A stretch of 51,143 nt of DNA, taken from positions 1 through 51,143 of the forward strand of contig SVRZ01000016.1 in NCBI GenBank assembly GCA_015064555.1, read 5' to 3'. Below are positions 8,771 through 17,674 of this stretch, piece after piece. The notes below the pieces were generated by a model. That model was not told where the DNA came from and searched no databases. It saw nothing but the letters and a program-made list of their open reading frames with translations. The stretch comes from Oscillospiraceae bacterium. Its GTDB lineage: Bacteria; Bacillota; Clostridia; Oscillospirales; CAG-272. The position numbers were made by a program, and so were the translations under genes. Positions within the stretch are counted from its first letter, which is position 1, and every line of letters starts with the position of its first letter.

Positions 8771-9607
8771 ATGAGTGAACAACTGACATACAGACTCGAT
8801 CAATTTGAAGGTCCTCTCGACCTCCTGCTTACCCTGATAAGCAAAAACAAGGTAAGCATAACCGATATTCCCATCGCTATGATATGCGATCAGTATATGG
8901 AATACATCGAGCAGGCTCAGCGCATGGACCTCGAAATAGCCAGTGAATTTATAGTGATGGCAAGCGAGCTTATGCTCATTAAGAGTAAGATGATCCTACC
9001 GCATGAGGAAGGAACCGAAAACGACCCAAGACGCGAAATTGCAAATGCCCTCCTCCTTTATCAGCAGGCAAAGCTTGCGGCAACAAAGCTCCGCCCGTTA
9101 TACGACGAATTTTCAACCAGATACGTAAAGGGCACCGACGACGTGCCTCCGGAAAAAGGATTACCGCTTAATCTGGATCCGAATCTTATGATAAAGGCTC
9201 TTAACGCTATTCTCAGACGAATGAGAATAGCAGAGGCTGAAAGAAAGCCTACCGATCTTGTAAACCCACTTATAAAGCATAAGGTTGTTTCGGTTGAGGA
9301 AAAGATAGAGGAAATCTGCGCACTGCTTGAGGATCGCGAGGAAGCTTCGCTCTTCTTCTTGCTTAAGGACGCAGACTCACGCGCGGAGCTTGTAGCACGC
9401 TTCATGGGTGTACTTGAGCTGATAAAGATACATAGAATAATGATAACAACGGTTCATTTTGTCGAGGACGTCGCAGAATACGATGCAGAAGGACTTGATA
9501 TAAAATTCAAGCTCAATCCCGATTATGTTCCCACTGTCGGCGCTGAGAGCGAATTCGACATGATGGCAAATGACAACACAGAAAAGGACGAAAACAAAGA
9601 TGAGTGA
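8771..9607 (+). CDS. scpA: Segregation and condensation protein A
   Basis: Kleisin subunit that bridges SMC heads in the condensin SMC-ScpA-ScpB and helps chromosome segregation. It starts with the family signature LTYRLDQFEGPLDLLLTLIS, followed by NKVSITDIPIAMICDQYMEY and ASEFIVMASELMLIKSKMIL. The C-terminal winged helix includes LELIKIHRI. Its 278 residues are slightly longer than usual because of an acidic tail (about 25 residues). It overlaps scpB by 8 nt. Confidence 0.96.
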   Translation: MSEQLTYRLDQFEGPLDLLLTLISKNKVSITDIPIAMICDQYMEYIEQAQRMDLEIASEFIVMASELMLIKSKMILPHEEGTENDPRREIANALLLYQQAKLAATKLRPLYDEFSTRYVKGTDDVPPEKGLPLNLDPNLMIKALNAILRRMRIAEAERKPTDLVNPLIKHKVVSVEEKIEEICALLEDREEASLFFLLKDADSRAELVARFMGVLELIKIHRIMITTVHFVEDVAEYDAEGLDIKFKLNPDYVPTVGAESEFDMMANDNTEKDENKDE

Positions 9608-10412
9608 AGTAGAAAAGAATAGCGCTGAGGAGCAAAATACTCCAATTGAAGAAGAGCGCGTAGTGGTTTTTGAGGAAGGTCTTGAGGCGGTTCTCTTTGC
9701 TGCAGGCCATCCCGTTTCCTATGCCACTCTCGCACGAGTCTTTGAAATGACTCCGTCGAAGGTCAAGGATAAGATTTTCGAGTATGCGATAAAATACAAC
9801 GATCCGAAGCCCTTCCCCCGCGGAGTTATGCTTCTTACATACGCGGATTCCTGTCAGCTGTGCACAAAGGAGAATTATCTGCATGAGATCCGCGATGCGC
9901 TCGGTATAAGAAAAAGCGGCTCTTTATCAACCGCCGCTATGGAAACGCTTGCGGTGGTTGCCTACAACCAGCCTGTTACGCGCGTTTTCGTTGATACCAT
10001 AAGAAAAGTAGATTCCTCCTATGCGATGAACAGCCTTATAGACCGCGGTCTTATAGAGTGTGTCGGTAGACTTGATGTTCCCGGTCGTCCTATGCAGTAC
10101 GGAACAACGTCCGATTTCCTCCGCTGCTTCGGCTTGAAATCCATTGAGGAGCTTCCTACGGCATCCGAGGATCTTGCTAATATGTTTGAAAAGACCAAGG
10201 AGAAGGAAGAGGCCGAAAGAAACGCGGATGAGGATCAGATCACCATCAGCGAGCTTGAGACCGAAAGCGAGATCTCCAAAACCGAAACGGAAGCATCGGA
10301 AGCAAACGCCGATGAAGAAAAAGAGCTTACCGAAGAAAGCACCGAGACCAACGATAATAATAACTTTGACGATGAGCCCTCGGCAGAGGACGATATAGTC
10401 GACGTAGAATAA
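9600..10412 (+). CDS. scpB: Segregation and condensation protein B
   Basis: Partner of ScpA in the SMC condensin. The family core is clear: LEAVLFAAGHPVSYATLARVF, LSTAAMETLAVVAYNQPVTR, RGLIECVGRLDVPGRP and YGTTSDFLRCFGL. About 70 residues after the core are strongly acidic (Glu/Asp/Thr/Ser-rich) with no known function. The start at 9600 overlaps the scpA stop, with AAGGACG 11 nt upstream. The in-frame ATG at 9570 has no Shine-Dalgarno and would add ten basic residues. Confidence 0.95.
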   Translation: MSEVEKNSAEEQNTPIEEERVVVFEEGLEAVLFAAGHPVSYATLARVFEMTPSKVKDKIFEYAIKYNDPKPFPRGVMLLTYADSCQLCTKENYLHEIRDALGIRKSGSLSTAAMETLAVVAYNQPVTRVFVDTIRKVDSSYAMNSLIDRGLIECVGRLDVPGRPMQYGTTSDFLRCFGLKSIEELPTASEDLANMFEKTKEKEEAERNADEDQITISELETESEISKTETEASEANADEEKELTEESTETNDNNNFDDEPSAEDDIVDVE

Positions 10413-10421
10413 AGGAGCTTT

Positions 10422-10946
10422 ATGGCAGAGGCACTGATATTCCTGTTTCTTTCACTGTCAGTCTTTCTGATATTGACCGAAATAGTCACTGTAGACCTTG
10501 TATACGGCATCAGCACCTCTGTTCAGATAAGCCTGAATGTATTCGCACTTAAATTCACAAAAAACAAGGAGCGGAATATAAAGCCGCAGCGCCGTAAGCG
10601 GCGCTTCCCTGCCCGCGGTGCCATATATCGCATCCTGAGCGCACTTATCCCGAGGAGCGAGATCCACGTGCGCGAGCTTTCGCTCGGCTTTAATGCGAGT
10701 GATCCCGCCTCATATGCACTGAGGCGCGGATTTTTGCTCCTCTTTATTTCACCCCTTCTGGCATTCGCAGAGAAAAATGCCGGAAAGTTTACTGCTGATA
10801 ATATAACACTCGGTGTTTCTGAGCATAATAATCACGACGTCAGAATGAGCATCTCGATCAGAATATCGCTTCTGGATATTATTATCGGGCTGTTATCTGC
10901 TCTTACGTCAGCAAGGAGAAGCTATGGCAGAAAACAAAATGAGTGA
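10422..10946 (+). CDS. DUF2953 protein (YtfI-like)
   Basis: Membrane-associated protein of unknown function, 174 residues. It has a hydrophobic N-terminal segment (ALIFLFLSLSVFLILTEIV), a short basic stretch (KPQRRKRRF), a soluble middle and a second hydrophobic segment near the end (LLDIIIGLLSAL). Assignment to DUF2953 rests on its place just before ytfJ, as ytfI precedes ytfJ in B. subtilis, and on this layout. The end overlaps the ytfJ start by 23 nt. Confidence 0.7.
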   Translation: MAEALIFLFLSLSVFLILTEIVTVDLVYGISTSVQISLNVFALKFTKNKERNIKPQRRKRRFPARGAIYRILSALIPRSEIHVRELSLGFNASDPASYALRRGFLLLFISPLLAFAEKNAGKFTADNITLGVSEHNNHDVRMSISIRISLLDIIIGLLSALTSARRSYGRKQNE

Positions 10947-11307
10947 AATGATACGCGCTTCGCTTGACGGCATCAAGGAATTTGCCGATGTGGATACCGT
11001 ATTCGGAAAAGCCATAAAGACCGATAATGGAGTTACGGTAATTCCGGTATCAAAAATAACCGTGGGATTTGCCACGGGAGGACTGGATTTTCAGACGAAA
11101 AGGCCTATTTCGCCCACCAATTTCGGCGGTGGAAGCGGAACGGGAGTTTCTATAACGCCCGTAGCCTTTCTCACAGTCAATGCGAAGGCGGAAATAAGCC
11201 TTATACCGATAGCCGCAGGAGAGCTTACCTCGATCGACCGTGTATGCGACCTCGTTGAGCGCTCGCCGTCTATACTTGAAAAGCTGAAGGACACCTTTAA
11301 TCGGTGA
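10924..11307 (+). CDS. ytfJ: GerW family sporulation protein YtfJ
   Basis: Conserved sporulation protein. In Bacillus its homologue is made in the forespore, and the related GerW is needed for efficient germination. Family marks: KTDNGVTVIPVSKITVGFA, GGGSGTGVSITPVAFL and the GG-rich middle; 127 residues, as usual. AAGGAGAAGCT lies just before the ATG, inside the DUF2953 gene. It is one of the clearest signs here that the organism forms spores or descends from a spore former. Confidence 0.92.
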   Translation: MAENKMSEMIRASLDGIKEFADVDTVFGKAIKTDNGVTVIPVSKITVGFATGGLDFQTKRPISPTNFGGGSGTGVSITPVAFLTVNAKAEISLIPIAAGELTSIDRVCDLVERSPSILEKLKDTFNR

Positions 11308-11370
11308 TTTTTTCGGTTGGAAGGAATATAATGACCTCTTTTATGCAAAATATCATAAAGGAGATGTTAT

Positions 11371-12237
11371 ATGAAAAATCCCAGAGAACGAATCATATCG
11401 GCAATGATCCTTATCGTCCTTCTGCTGTTTATATATATGATAGCCGTATCCTCGGCGGCAGAGCCGACGGTGAGCGCACGCTCCGCCGTACTGTACGAGC
11501 CTGCAGAGAAATCCTTCCTCTTTGAAAAAAATGCGGATGAAAGACTTCCGATGGCAAGCACTACGAAAATTATGACCGCGCTTCTGGCTATCGAAAATCT
11601 ATCGCCCGATGAGGAAATAACGGTAGTGCCCGAGGCTTGCGGAATCGAGGGCTCATCGCTTTATCTTAAGCCGGGAGAGATCCTTACAGCATCCGATCTT
11701 ATAATGGGAATGATGCTCAGGAGCGCAAACGATGCCGCTGCCGCGCTGGCATATGCAGTGTCGGGCGGTATTCCCGAATTTGCCGCGCTTATGAACGAGC
11801 GCGCCGCTTCAATGGGGCTCAGGAATACCTCGTTTTCCAATCCTCATGGGCTTGACGGTGAGGAGCATTACACCACCGCAAGAGAGCTTGCAATAATTTC
11901 AGCCGTGGCTATGAGCGATCCGACATTCAAGTCTGTCGTATCAACAAAAAGCTGTACCATAACAAACAAGGACGGCTACCGACGGCTTGTTACAAATCAC
12001 AATAAGCTTCTGTCGCTTTACGAGGGTGCTACAGGCGTAAAGACCGGATATACAAAGAAAAGCGGAAGATGCCTGGTCGGCGCCGCAGAGAAAGACGGAA
12101 TATCGCTCATATCGGTTACGATAAGCGCACCCGATGACTGGAACGACCACATGAAAATGTTCAATTACGGCTTCGGGGCACTGAAAGGGCCGGATACCCA
12201 CCCCGATGACGATGTAAGCCTTATCCCCACCCTATGA
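11371..12237 (+). CDS. dacF: Serine-type D-Ala-D-Ala carboxypeptidase (DacF-like)
   Basis: Penicillin-binding peptidase S11 that trims the terminal D-Ala from peptidoglycan stem peptides. A signal peptide is visible (MKNPRERIISAMILIVLLL..., likely cleaved near VSSAAE). Active-site motifs are in order: SxxK in MASTTKIMTAL, SxN in LRSANDAAAAL and KTG in GVKTGYTKKSGRCL. At 288 residues it lacks the C-terminal beta-rich PBP5 domain of full-length DacF/DacA. The scpAB-ytfJ neighbourhood supports the DacF name, which is otherwise less certain than the enzyme class. Confidence 0.88.
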   Translation: MKNPRERIISAMILIVLLLFIYMIAVSSAAEPTVSARSAVLYEPAEKSFLFEKNADERLPMASTTKIMTALLAIENLSPDEEITVVPEACGIEGSSLYLKPGEILTASDLIMGMMLRSANDAAAALAYAVSGGIPEFAALMNERAASMGLRNTSFSNPHGLDGEEHYTTARELAIISAVAMSDPTFKSVVSTKSCTITNKDGYRRLVTNHNKLLSLYEGATGVKTGYTKKSGRCLVGAAEKDGISLISVTISAPDDWNDHMKMFNYGFGALKGPDTHPDDDVSLIPTL

Positions 12238-12272
12238 TCCGACATACAAATTCATCACGAAGGACTTAATTT

Positions 12273-13010
12273 ATGGAAAAAATCCGACTTCAGAAATTCA
12301 TTGCAGATTCAGGTCTTATGTCGCGCAGAGCGGCAGAGGCAGAGATTGAAAAGGGCAGCTTTGCGATAAACGGTCATCTCGCCTCGCTCGGTCAGAAAAT
12401 AGATCCGGCTCACGACCTGGTTACATATAAGGGCAAGAAGGTTGCCTACAGACGCGAGAAATACACCTATATAATGATGAATAAGCCGCGCGGATATCTT
12501 TCCAGCACATCGGATGACAGAGGAAGAAAATGCGTTACGGATCTTATGGAGGGTGTCGGCGGAAGAATATATCCCGTCGGAAGACTCGACCTCATATCCG
12601 AGGGCATGCTTCTGCTTACCGATGACGGTGAGCTTAAAAACAGGCTTACTCACCCCTCGTATTCTCTGCCTAAGGTATACAGAGTAAAGGTTGGAGGAAA
12701 TGTTTCCGAGGATCAATTAGATATCCTCACATCTCCGCTCGTAATAGACGGCTACGAAATAAAGCCCGTGGACGTAAAGGTCAGCGGTACGGATGATAAC
12801 GGAACCGTCCTCAAGATGACTCTTACGGAGGGCAGAAATCGCCAGATAAGAAAGATGTGCGAGCAGGCGGGGCTGACCGTACGCAGGCTTTCACGCGTTT
12901 CTATCGGAAATCTCAGGCTGGACGGACTTCAGGTCGGTAAATGGCGCTATCTTACCGATGATGAAATAGAATATCTCAAGAAAGCAACGAGGAAAAAATC
13001 CAATGTTTAA
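12273..13010 (+). CDS. rluB: 23S rRNA pseudouridine synthase RluB family
   Basis: Converts a uridine in the 23S peptidyl-transferase region to pseudouridine. An N-terminal S4 RNA-binding domain (RLQKFIADSGLMSRRAAEAE) is followed by the catalytic domain with GRLDLISEGMLLLTDDGEL (catalytic Asp in GRLD) and TEGRNRQIRKMCEQAGL. Its 245 residues are the normal RluB size. In B. subtilis rluB lies near scpAB and dacF, as here. The next gene overlaps its end by 8 nt. Confidence 0.94.
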   Translation: MEKIRLQKFIADSGLMSRRAAEAEIEKGSFAINGHLASLGQKIDPAHDLVTYKGKKVAYRREKYTYIMMNKPRGYLSSTSDDRGRKCVTDLMEGVGGRIYPVGRLDLISEGMLLLTDDGELKNRLTHPSYSLPKVYRVKVGGNVSEDQLDILTSPLVIDGYEIKPVDVKVSGTDDNGTVLKMTLTEGRNRQIRKMCEQAGLTVRRLSRVSIGNLRLDGLQVGKWRYLTDDEIEYLKKATRKKSNV

Positions 13011-13392
13011 GATATCTCCTGTTCAGGATCAGAGCACTGCCGAGAAATACCTAGCTCAATGCGGTGCAAATTTAAGGAGCGGAAGCTTCGTTTATGCTAT
13101 GACGGACGTTGATACGGGCGACGTCATGGGAATCGCTCAGTTTGAGATCACCGATTCCTTCGGATTCATATCAGACTTGCGCCCTGCTGTCGGTACGGAT
13201 GATTTCGAGGCTATGTTTATTTTGGGCAGACAGACTATGAATTTCATAGATGCCTGCGGTATGCACATCTGCCGCGCAGATAATGTCTCAGGCGATCAGT
13301 CGCTTATGAAAGCTATCGGCTTCAGAGAAGACGGGGACGGATATTACCGCGACATGACGGGGATGTTTGATGGCAACTGCGGCTGCCATTAA
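13003..13392 (+). CDS. Small GNAT-like acyltransferase domain protein
   Basis: A 129-residue protein whose layout suggests a GNAT N-acetyltransferase fold: GDVMGIAQFEI then FISDLRPAVGT then an alpha segment FEAMFILGRQTMNFIDACG, then SLMKAIGFRED-GYYRDM, like the usual 'GF...Y' end of GNATs. No clear acetyl-CoA loop (RxxGxG) is present, so activity is uncertain. It ends NCGCH, a Cys-His tail that could bind metal. It overlaps rluB and is the last gene before the terminator. Confidence 0.5.
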   Translation: MFKISPVQDQSTAEKYLAQCGANLRSGSFVYAMTDVDTGDVMGIAQFEITDSFGFISDLRPAVGTDDFEAMFILGRQTMNFIDACGMHICRADNVSGDQSLMKAIGFREDGDGYYRDMTGMFDGNCGCH

Positions 13393-13429
13393 CTCCACGA
13401 TTCTTTGAATAAAATATGCTATTAATATA

Positions 13430-13500
13430 ATAAAAAGGATAACAATCTGCCACTCGGCTCGCAAAAGCGAGTCGTAGGGCTGTACTGTTATCCTTTTTAT
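13430..13500. terminator. Bidirectional terminator between convergent genes
   Basis: ATAAAAAGGATAACA and TGTTATCCTTTTTAT form a 15-bp perfect inverted repeat enclosing a smaller GCTCGC-aaaa-GCGAGT hairpin. A-rich and T-rich ends on both strands fit termination of the plus operon and of the nucleoside hydrolase gene. Confidence 0.8.
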
Positions 13501-13532
13501 ATTGTTATCTAATTTCCGGGACAGATGCGTAA

Positions 13533-14462
13533 TTACTTGGAAAGCTTGTTTATAAGATCGTTCAGGAGCGCATCACGGTTGATGTGATATGCGTAGGCAA
13601 TAGGCTCACGGGAATCATCGTGCGAATATGTGAAATCGTATTCACATATCGGTGAGGGCACGTGCCTGTATCTCATAAAGCGGTTTGTTCCGTTCTCCAT
13701 AGCGCCTGTGATCCACGCAATAGCCGTTACGTCCCATATTACCCTGCTCCATGCCGCACCGGGCTTGACGTAAGAGCTGACCTCGTCCTCCGAGTGGGTA
13801 GTGAGGTAATTGCAAAGCTCGTTTTTACCGTAAAACTTACCCCTCAGATCATCACCGGAAACGGTAAATGCGCTGACAACGCCCATACAAGGAAGCTGAA
13901 CCACGGGTGCTCCGCATCCGAAGATGACTCTTGCTGCGGCTACGTCCTGGAACATATTGAATTCCTTGGTATCGGGCCATTCAAATGAATGACCGCCAAG
14001 CCATACTATAACTACTCTGGAGACAATATCGGGATTTATAAGAAGTGCAGATGCTACGTTCGTAATAGCACCGATAGCTACCACATACAGAGGATTCGCT
14101 TCGCTGTATTCCATTGCGAGAGCCGCAAGATGCTCAGCCGCGGGGGATATCTGCGCTGTTTTCTCGTCGGCAAGATAGCCAAGCGATCCCTTATAAACCA
14201 CCTTTTTAAGCTCATTTTCTCCCATAAGATCAAGTATATTGAATATCTCGTTATAGCTTCTCTCCATTCCGTCCGCAGGAGAGGTGGAATGAGAATTAAA
14301 GAAGGGGGCGGCATATATAGCCTTAAGATTGATCTTATCGTCAGAACGTACCATATATGCAAGCGCAAACTGATCGTCTATCTCGTTATACGTATCGGTA
14401 TCAAGAACTGCATCCACTCTTCCCACCGGCGGGGTAAGAAGCTTTTTACGATTATCTTCCAT
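13533..14462 (-). CDS. Nucleoside hydrolase (IunH/RihA family)
   Basis: Calcium-dependent hydrolase that splits ribonucleosides into base and ribose. The N-terminal Asp cluster is a variant of the family DTDxGxDD motif: VLDTDTYNEIDDQFALAYM, with an Asn-Glu-Ile insertion-like change. The rest follows the family: NPLYVVAIGAITNVASAL, VWLGGH and a late DVTAIAW. It has 309 residues. Substrate preference is not evident. It stands alone, 38 nt downstream of the tgt gene. Confidence 0.85.
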   Translation of the reverse strand: MEDNRKKLLTPPVGRVDAVLDTDTYNEIDDQFALAYMVRSDDKINLKAIYAAPFFNSHSTSPADGMERSYNEIFNILDLMGENELKKVVYKGSLGYLADEKTAQISPAAEHLAALAMEYSEANPLYVVAIGAITNVASALLINPDIVSRVVIVWLGGHSFEWPDTKEFNMFQDVAAARVIFGCGAPVVQLPCMGVVSAFTVSGDDLRGKFYGKNELCNYLTTHSEDEVSSYVKPGAAWSRVIWDVTAIAWITGAMENGTNRFMRYRHVPSPICEYDFTYSHDDSREPIAYAYHINRDALLNDLINKLSK

Positions 14463-14500
14463 AGCATTTTATTCCTTTTCTTAATTTTAAATATGTCGAC

Positions 14501-15643
14501 TCAGTCGGAGCATCTTTCCGCGAGCTTGAATCTGTATTTGTTGTAGAACTCCTCATATGCCCCCTCATCAAGAGCATCTCGGATCTTCTGCATAAGGTCA
14601 TTGTAGAAGTAAAGGTTGTGCAGAACGGCAAGGCGCATACCAAGCGCCTCCTTTGCCTTGAATAGATGTCTGATGTAAGACCTCGAATAATGCTTACATG
14701 ACGGGCATCCGCATTTGTCGGAGATAGGTCTTGGATCATCTGCATATTTCTCGTTTACGATATTCATCTTTCCGTCCCAGGTGAAGAGATTGCCGTGACG
14801 TGCATTACGGCTTGGCATAACGCAATCGAAGAAATCGACTCCGCGGTAAACGGCCTCAACTATATTCTGAGGTGTGCCAACACCCATAAGGTATCTCGGC
14901 TTATCGGTAGGCATATGCGGCTCTACCGTTTCGATTATTTCATACATAGTATCGGCGTCCTCACCGACGGCAAGACCGCCTATAGCATATCCGTCACACT
15001 CGATCTCACGTATTGCCTGCATATTTCTCACACGGAGATCTTTATAGGTACCGCCCTGATTTATACCGAAAAGCATCTGATCGGGATTGACAACGCCCTC
15101 GGATGCATTGAGCCTGTCAAGCTCGGCGCGGCATCTTCTGAGCCATCTTACGGTCCTCTCCTCCGATGCCTTAACGTAGGGATACGGCGCGGGATTTTCA
15201 ACGCATTCGTCGAATGCCATCGCTATCGTTGAACCGAGATGCGACTGGATGCGCATAGATTCCTCGGGACCCATAAAAATACGTTTTCCGTCAACGTGTG
15301 AGTTGAACTGAACCCCCTCCTCTGTGATCTTTCTGAGCTTTGCAAGCGAGAATACCTGAAATCCGCCCGAATCGGTCAGGATAGGTCTGTCCCAATTGAA
15401 GAATTTATGCAATCCGCCCATTTTGTATATAAGATCGTCCGACGGGCGCACGTGGAGGTGGTAGGTATTGGAAAGCTCCACCTGACAGTTCACCTCATGA
15501 AGATCCATCGTGGAAATTCCGCCCTTTATAGCGGCTGAGGTTCCTACGTTCATAAAGACCGGTGTTTCTATCGTGCCGTGAACCGTTTCAAATCTGGCAC
15601 GCCTTGCCTTTCCCTCGGTTTTTAAAAGTGTAAATTTTCCCAT
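14501..15643 (-). CDS. tgt: tRNA-guanine transglycosylase
   Basis: Exchanges G34 of Asp, Asn, His and Tyr tRNAs for the queuosine precursor preQ1. Motifs: TPVFMNVGTSAAIKGG, LSNTYHLHVRP, the catalytic Asp region DSGGFQVFSLAKLRKI, DCVMPSRNARHGNLFT, and the zinc site CGCPSCKHYSRSYIRHLFK with HNLYF. The 380 residues are full length. Its Shine-Dalgarno AAGGAG overlaps the mutL stop codon. No queA or other queuosine gene is in the window. Confidence 0.97.
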   Translation of the reverse strand: MGKFTLLKTEGKARRARFETVHGTIETPVFMNVGTSAAIKGGISTMDLHEVNCQVELSNTYHLHVRPSDDLIYKMGGLHKFFNWDRPILTDSGGFQVFSLAKLRKITEEGVQFNSHVDGKRIFMGPEESMRIQSHLGSTIAMAFDECVENPAPYPYVKASEERTVRWLRRCRAELDRLNASEGVVNPDQMLFGINQGGTYKDLRVRNMQAIREIECDGYAIGGLAVGEDADTMYEIIETVEPHMPTDKPRYLMGVGTPQNIVEAVYRGVDFFDCVMPSRNARHGNLFTWDGKMNIVNEKYADDPRPISDKCGCPSCKHYSRSYIRHLFKAKEALGMRLAVLHNLYFYNDLMQKIRDALDEGAYEEFYNKYRFKLAERCSD

Positions 15644-15657
15644 TAAAACAAAACTCC

Positions 15658-17664
15658 TTATTTGATACGGTCAAACTGTCTGTCAAGCTCGCTCTTCTTC
15701 AGCTTATATGCGATAGGACGTCCGTGAGGACATACAGTTATATCCGGAAGCTCAAGAACCTTCTTTATAAGCCACTCAATCACAGCTCTGTCATAGACTC
15801 TGCCGCCCTTTATAGCCGCCTTGCAGGCAACCGTGTGCAGTATCTTCTCCCGGCGAAGCTGCTCCAGATTTTCGGGTGTACCTGAGCCCGAAATAATATC
15901 ACCAAGCATTTCAACAAATAGCCCCTCGGCATCCGACGGCAGTATCGCATCGGGTATTCCGGTTATATCTACAGACCTGTCATTGATTCTGAATTCAAAG
16001 CCAACAGCCTCGAATTCGGCGGTATATTCGGCAACCGACGAAAGCTCATCGGGGGTGAGTATCACCGTCATTGGGAGCATCAGCGCCTGTGATGCTAGCC
16101 TCTTATCTTCGCTTCTGCCGCGCTTTAAGTCCTCAAAAATAATTCTTTCGTGTGCTGCGTGCTTATCTATTATCAAAAGCGCTCCGTCATACTCGATCAT
16201 AACGTAGCAATCAAAAGCCTCACCTACGTACTTGTATTCCGGCAGCTGCGGCTTATCATCGGTTAGCTTTTCTTCTATAGGTTTATCCTCGGAGGTATCA
16301 ACCCTTGAGGTCCTGTATCGCTCGAGAAGATCCACCGATTCTCTCGGTGTGAGAACTGTCGCGTCTCTCTTTGGCGATGAATCCGAGAAGAGATTCTTAG
16401 TCTCGCTTCTCACGGTCACGGGCCTGTCGATTCCAAAGGATGCTCCGCCGGTATATCTCTCGGATGCCGAGAACGAGCCGCCGATTTTCCTCTCGGATGA
16501 AATATTATCACGGGGCATGACCGCCTCGGAATTTCTATCACGGTACCCTGACTCTGCCGATCTTTGTGCCGATATCGATATCTGTTCTCCCTTGGTGTCA
16601 GCACCTATTGGGACAAAAGCATCCGCGGGATTATACATCCCCTTATTTGTGCCAAGCTGCATCTCGGGGCGATATTCACTCTCCTCAAGTGCACGTCTGA
16701 CCGAGTAATACACCGCCTCAAAAACACGCCTTTCATCCGAGAACTTGACCTCAAGCTTCGCCGGGTGTACGTTAACATCCACGATGCCGGGGTTCATTTC
16801 TATAAAGAGTGCACAGCAAGGAAAATGCTCGGTAGCTATATAAGAGGTGTATGCCTTTTCAAGTGCTGCCTGTGCGGTAAGACTTTTTACGTATCTTCCG
16901 TTTATAAATATGTTTTCCAGATTTCGATTTTTACGAACGTTATCGCTTCTTCCAACATATCCCGTTACCTTTATTCCGTCTGCAGAGCCGTTGACCTCAA
17001 TAAGCTTTGATGCAAAATCTCTGCCAAAAACAGCTCTCAGCGCATTTATGAGCTTGGAATCACCCGGAGTTTTGAATTTCTCCTGACCGTCTATAAGAAG
17101 CTGGAATGAGATATCGGGACGCGAGAGCGCCACCTTTTCAACAAGGGCGGCGACATTCATTGCCTCGGTTGAATCCTTCTTTAAAAATTTGCGCCTTGCG
17201 GGAACGTTAAAGAATAGATTCTCAACAACGACCGTAGTTCCCTCCGATGCTCCTACCTCACTTATGTCAATGATATTTCCGCCCTCGGAGGAAAGCATAT
17301 ATCCGATTTCGGATTCCTTGGTCTTTGTTATTATCGTAACCTCTGAAACCGAGCTGATAGCCGCAAGCGCTTCGCCGCGAAAGCCGAGCGTGACTATGGA
17401 ATTAAGATCTTCCCTATCCTTTATCTTGCTTGTGGCATGCCTCTTTAATGATACGGGAAGATCATCCTTTTCTATTCCGCAACCGTTATCGGTAACGCGA
17501 ATCAAAGCAACTCCGCCGCGCTTTATCTCTGCTACTATTTCGGTAGCACCTGCATCTATGGAATTTTCGATAAGCTCCTTTAACACAGAGGACGGTCTTT
17601 CAACCACCTCGCCTGCGGCGATGAGATTAGCTATCTCAAAGCTCAAAACATTTATTTTTCCCAT
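15658..17664 (-). CDS. mutL: DNA mismatch repair protein MutL
   Basis: Links MutS mismatch recognition to strand removal. The N-terminal GHKL ATPase is intact: IAAGEVVERPSSVLKELIEN, DAGATEIVAEI, DNGCGIEKDDL, TLGFRGEALAAISSV. A long polar linker follows (about residues 335-460). The C-terminal domain has the Firmicutes endonuclease motif as DKHAAHERIIFEDLK (usual DQHAAxERxxxE), ACKAAIKGG and CPHGRP, so nicking activity is likely. It has 668 residues. It follows mutS by 10 nt. Confidence 0.97.
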   Translation of the reverse strand: MGKINVLSFEIANLIAAGEVVERPSSVLKELIENSIDAGATEIVAEIKRGGVALIRVTDNGCGIEKDDLPVSLKRHATSKIKDREDLNSIVTLGFRGEALAAISSVSEVTIITKTKESEIGYMLSSEGGNIIDISEVGASEGTTVVVENLFFNVPARRKFLKKDSTEAMNVAALVEKVALSRPDISFQLLIDGQEKFKTPGDSKLINALRAVFGRDFASKLIEVNGSADGIKVTGYVGRSDNVRKNRNLENIFINGRYVKSLTAQAALEKAYTSYIATEHFPCCALFIEMNPGIVDVNVHPAKLEVKFSDERRVFEAVYYSVRRALEESEYRPEMQLGTNKGMYNPADAFVPIGADTKGEQISISAQRSAESGYRDRNSEAVMPRDNISSERKIGGSFSASERYTGGASFGIDRPVTVRSETKNLFSDSSPKRDATVLTPRESVDLLERYRTSRVDTSEDKPIEEKLTDDKPQLPEYKYVGEAFDCYVMIEYDGALLIIDKHAAHERIIFEDLKRGRSEDKRLASQALMLPMTVILTPDELSSVAEYTAEFEAVGFEFRINDRSVDITGIPDAILPSDAEGLFVEMLGDIISGSGTPENLEQLRREKILHTVACKAAIKGGRVYDRAVIEWLIKKVLELPDITVCPHGRPIAYKLKKSELDRQFDRIK

Positions 17665-17674
17665 TTTTGCTCCA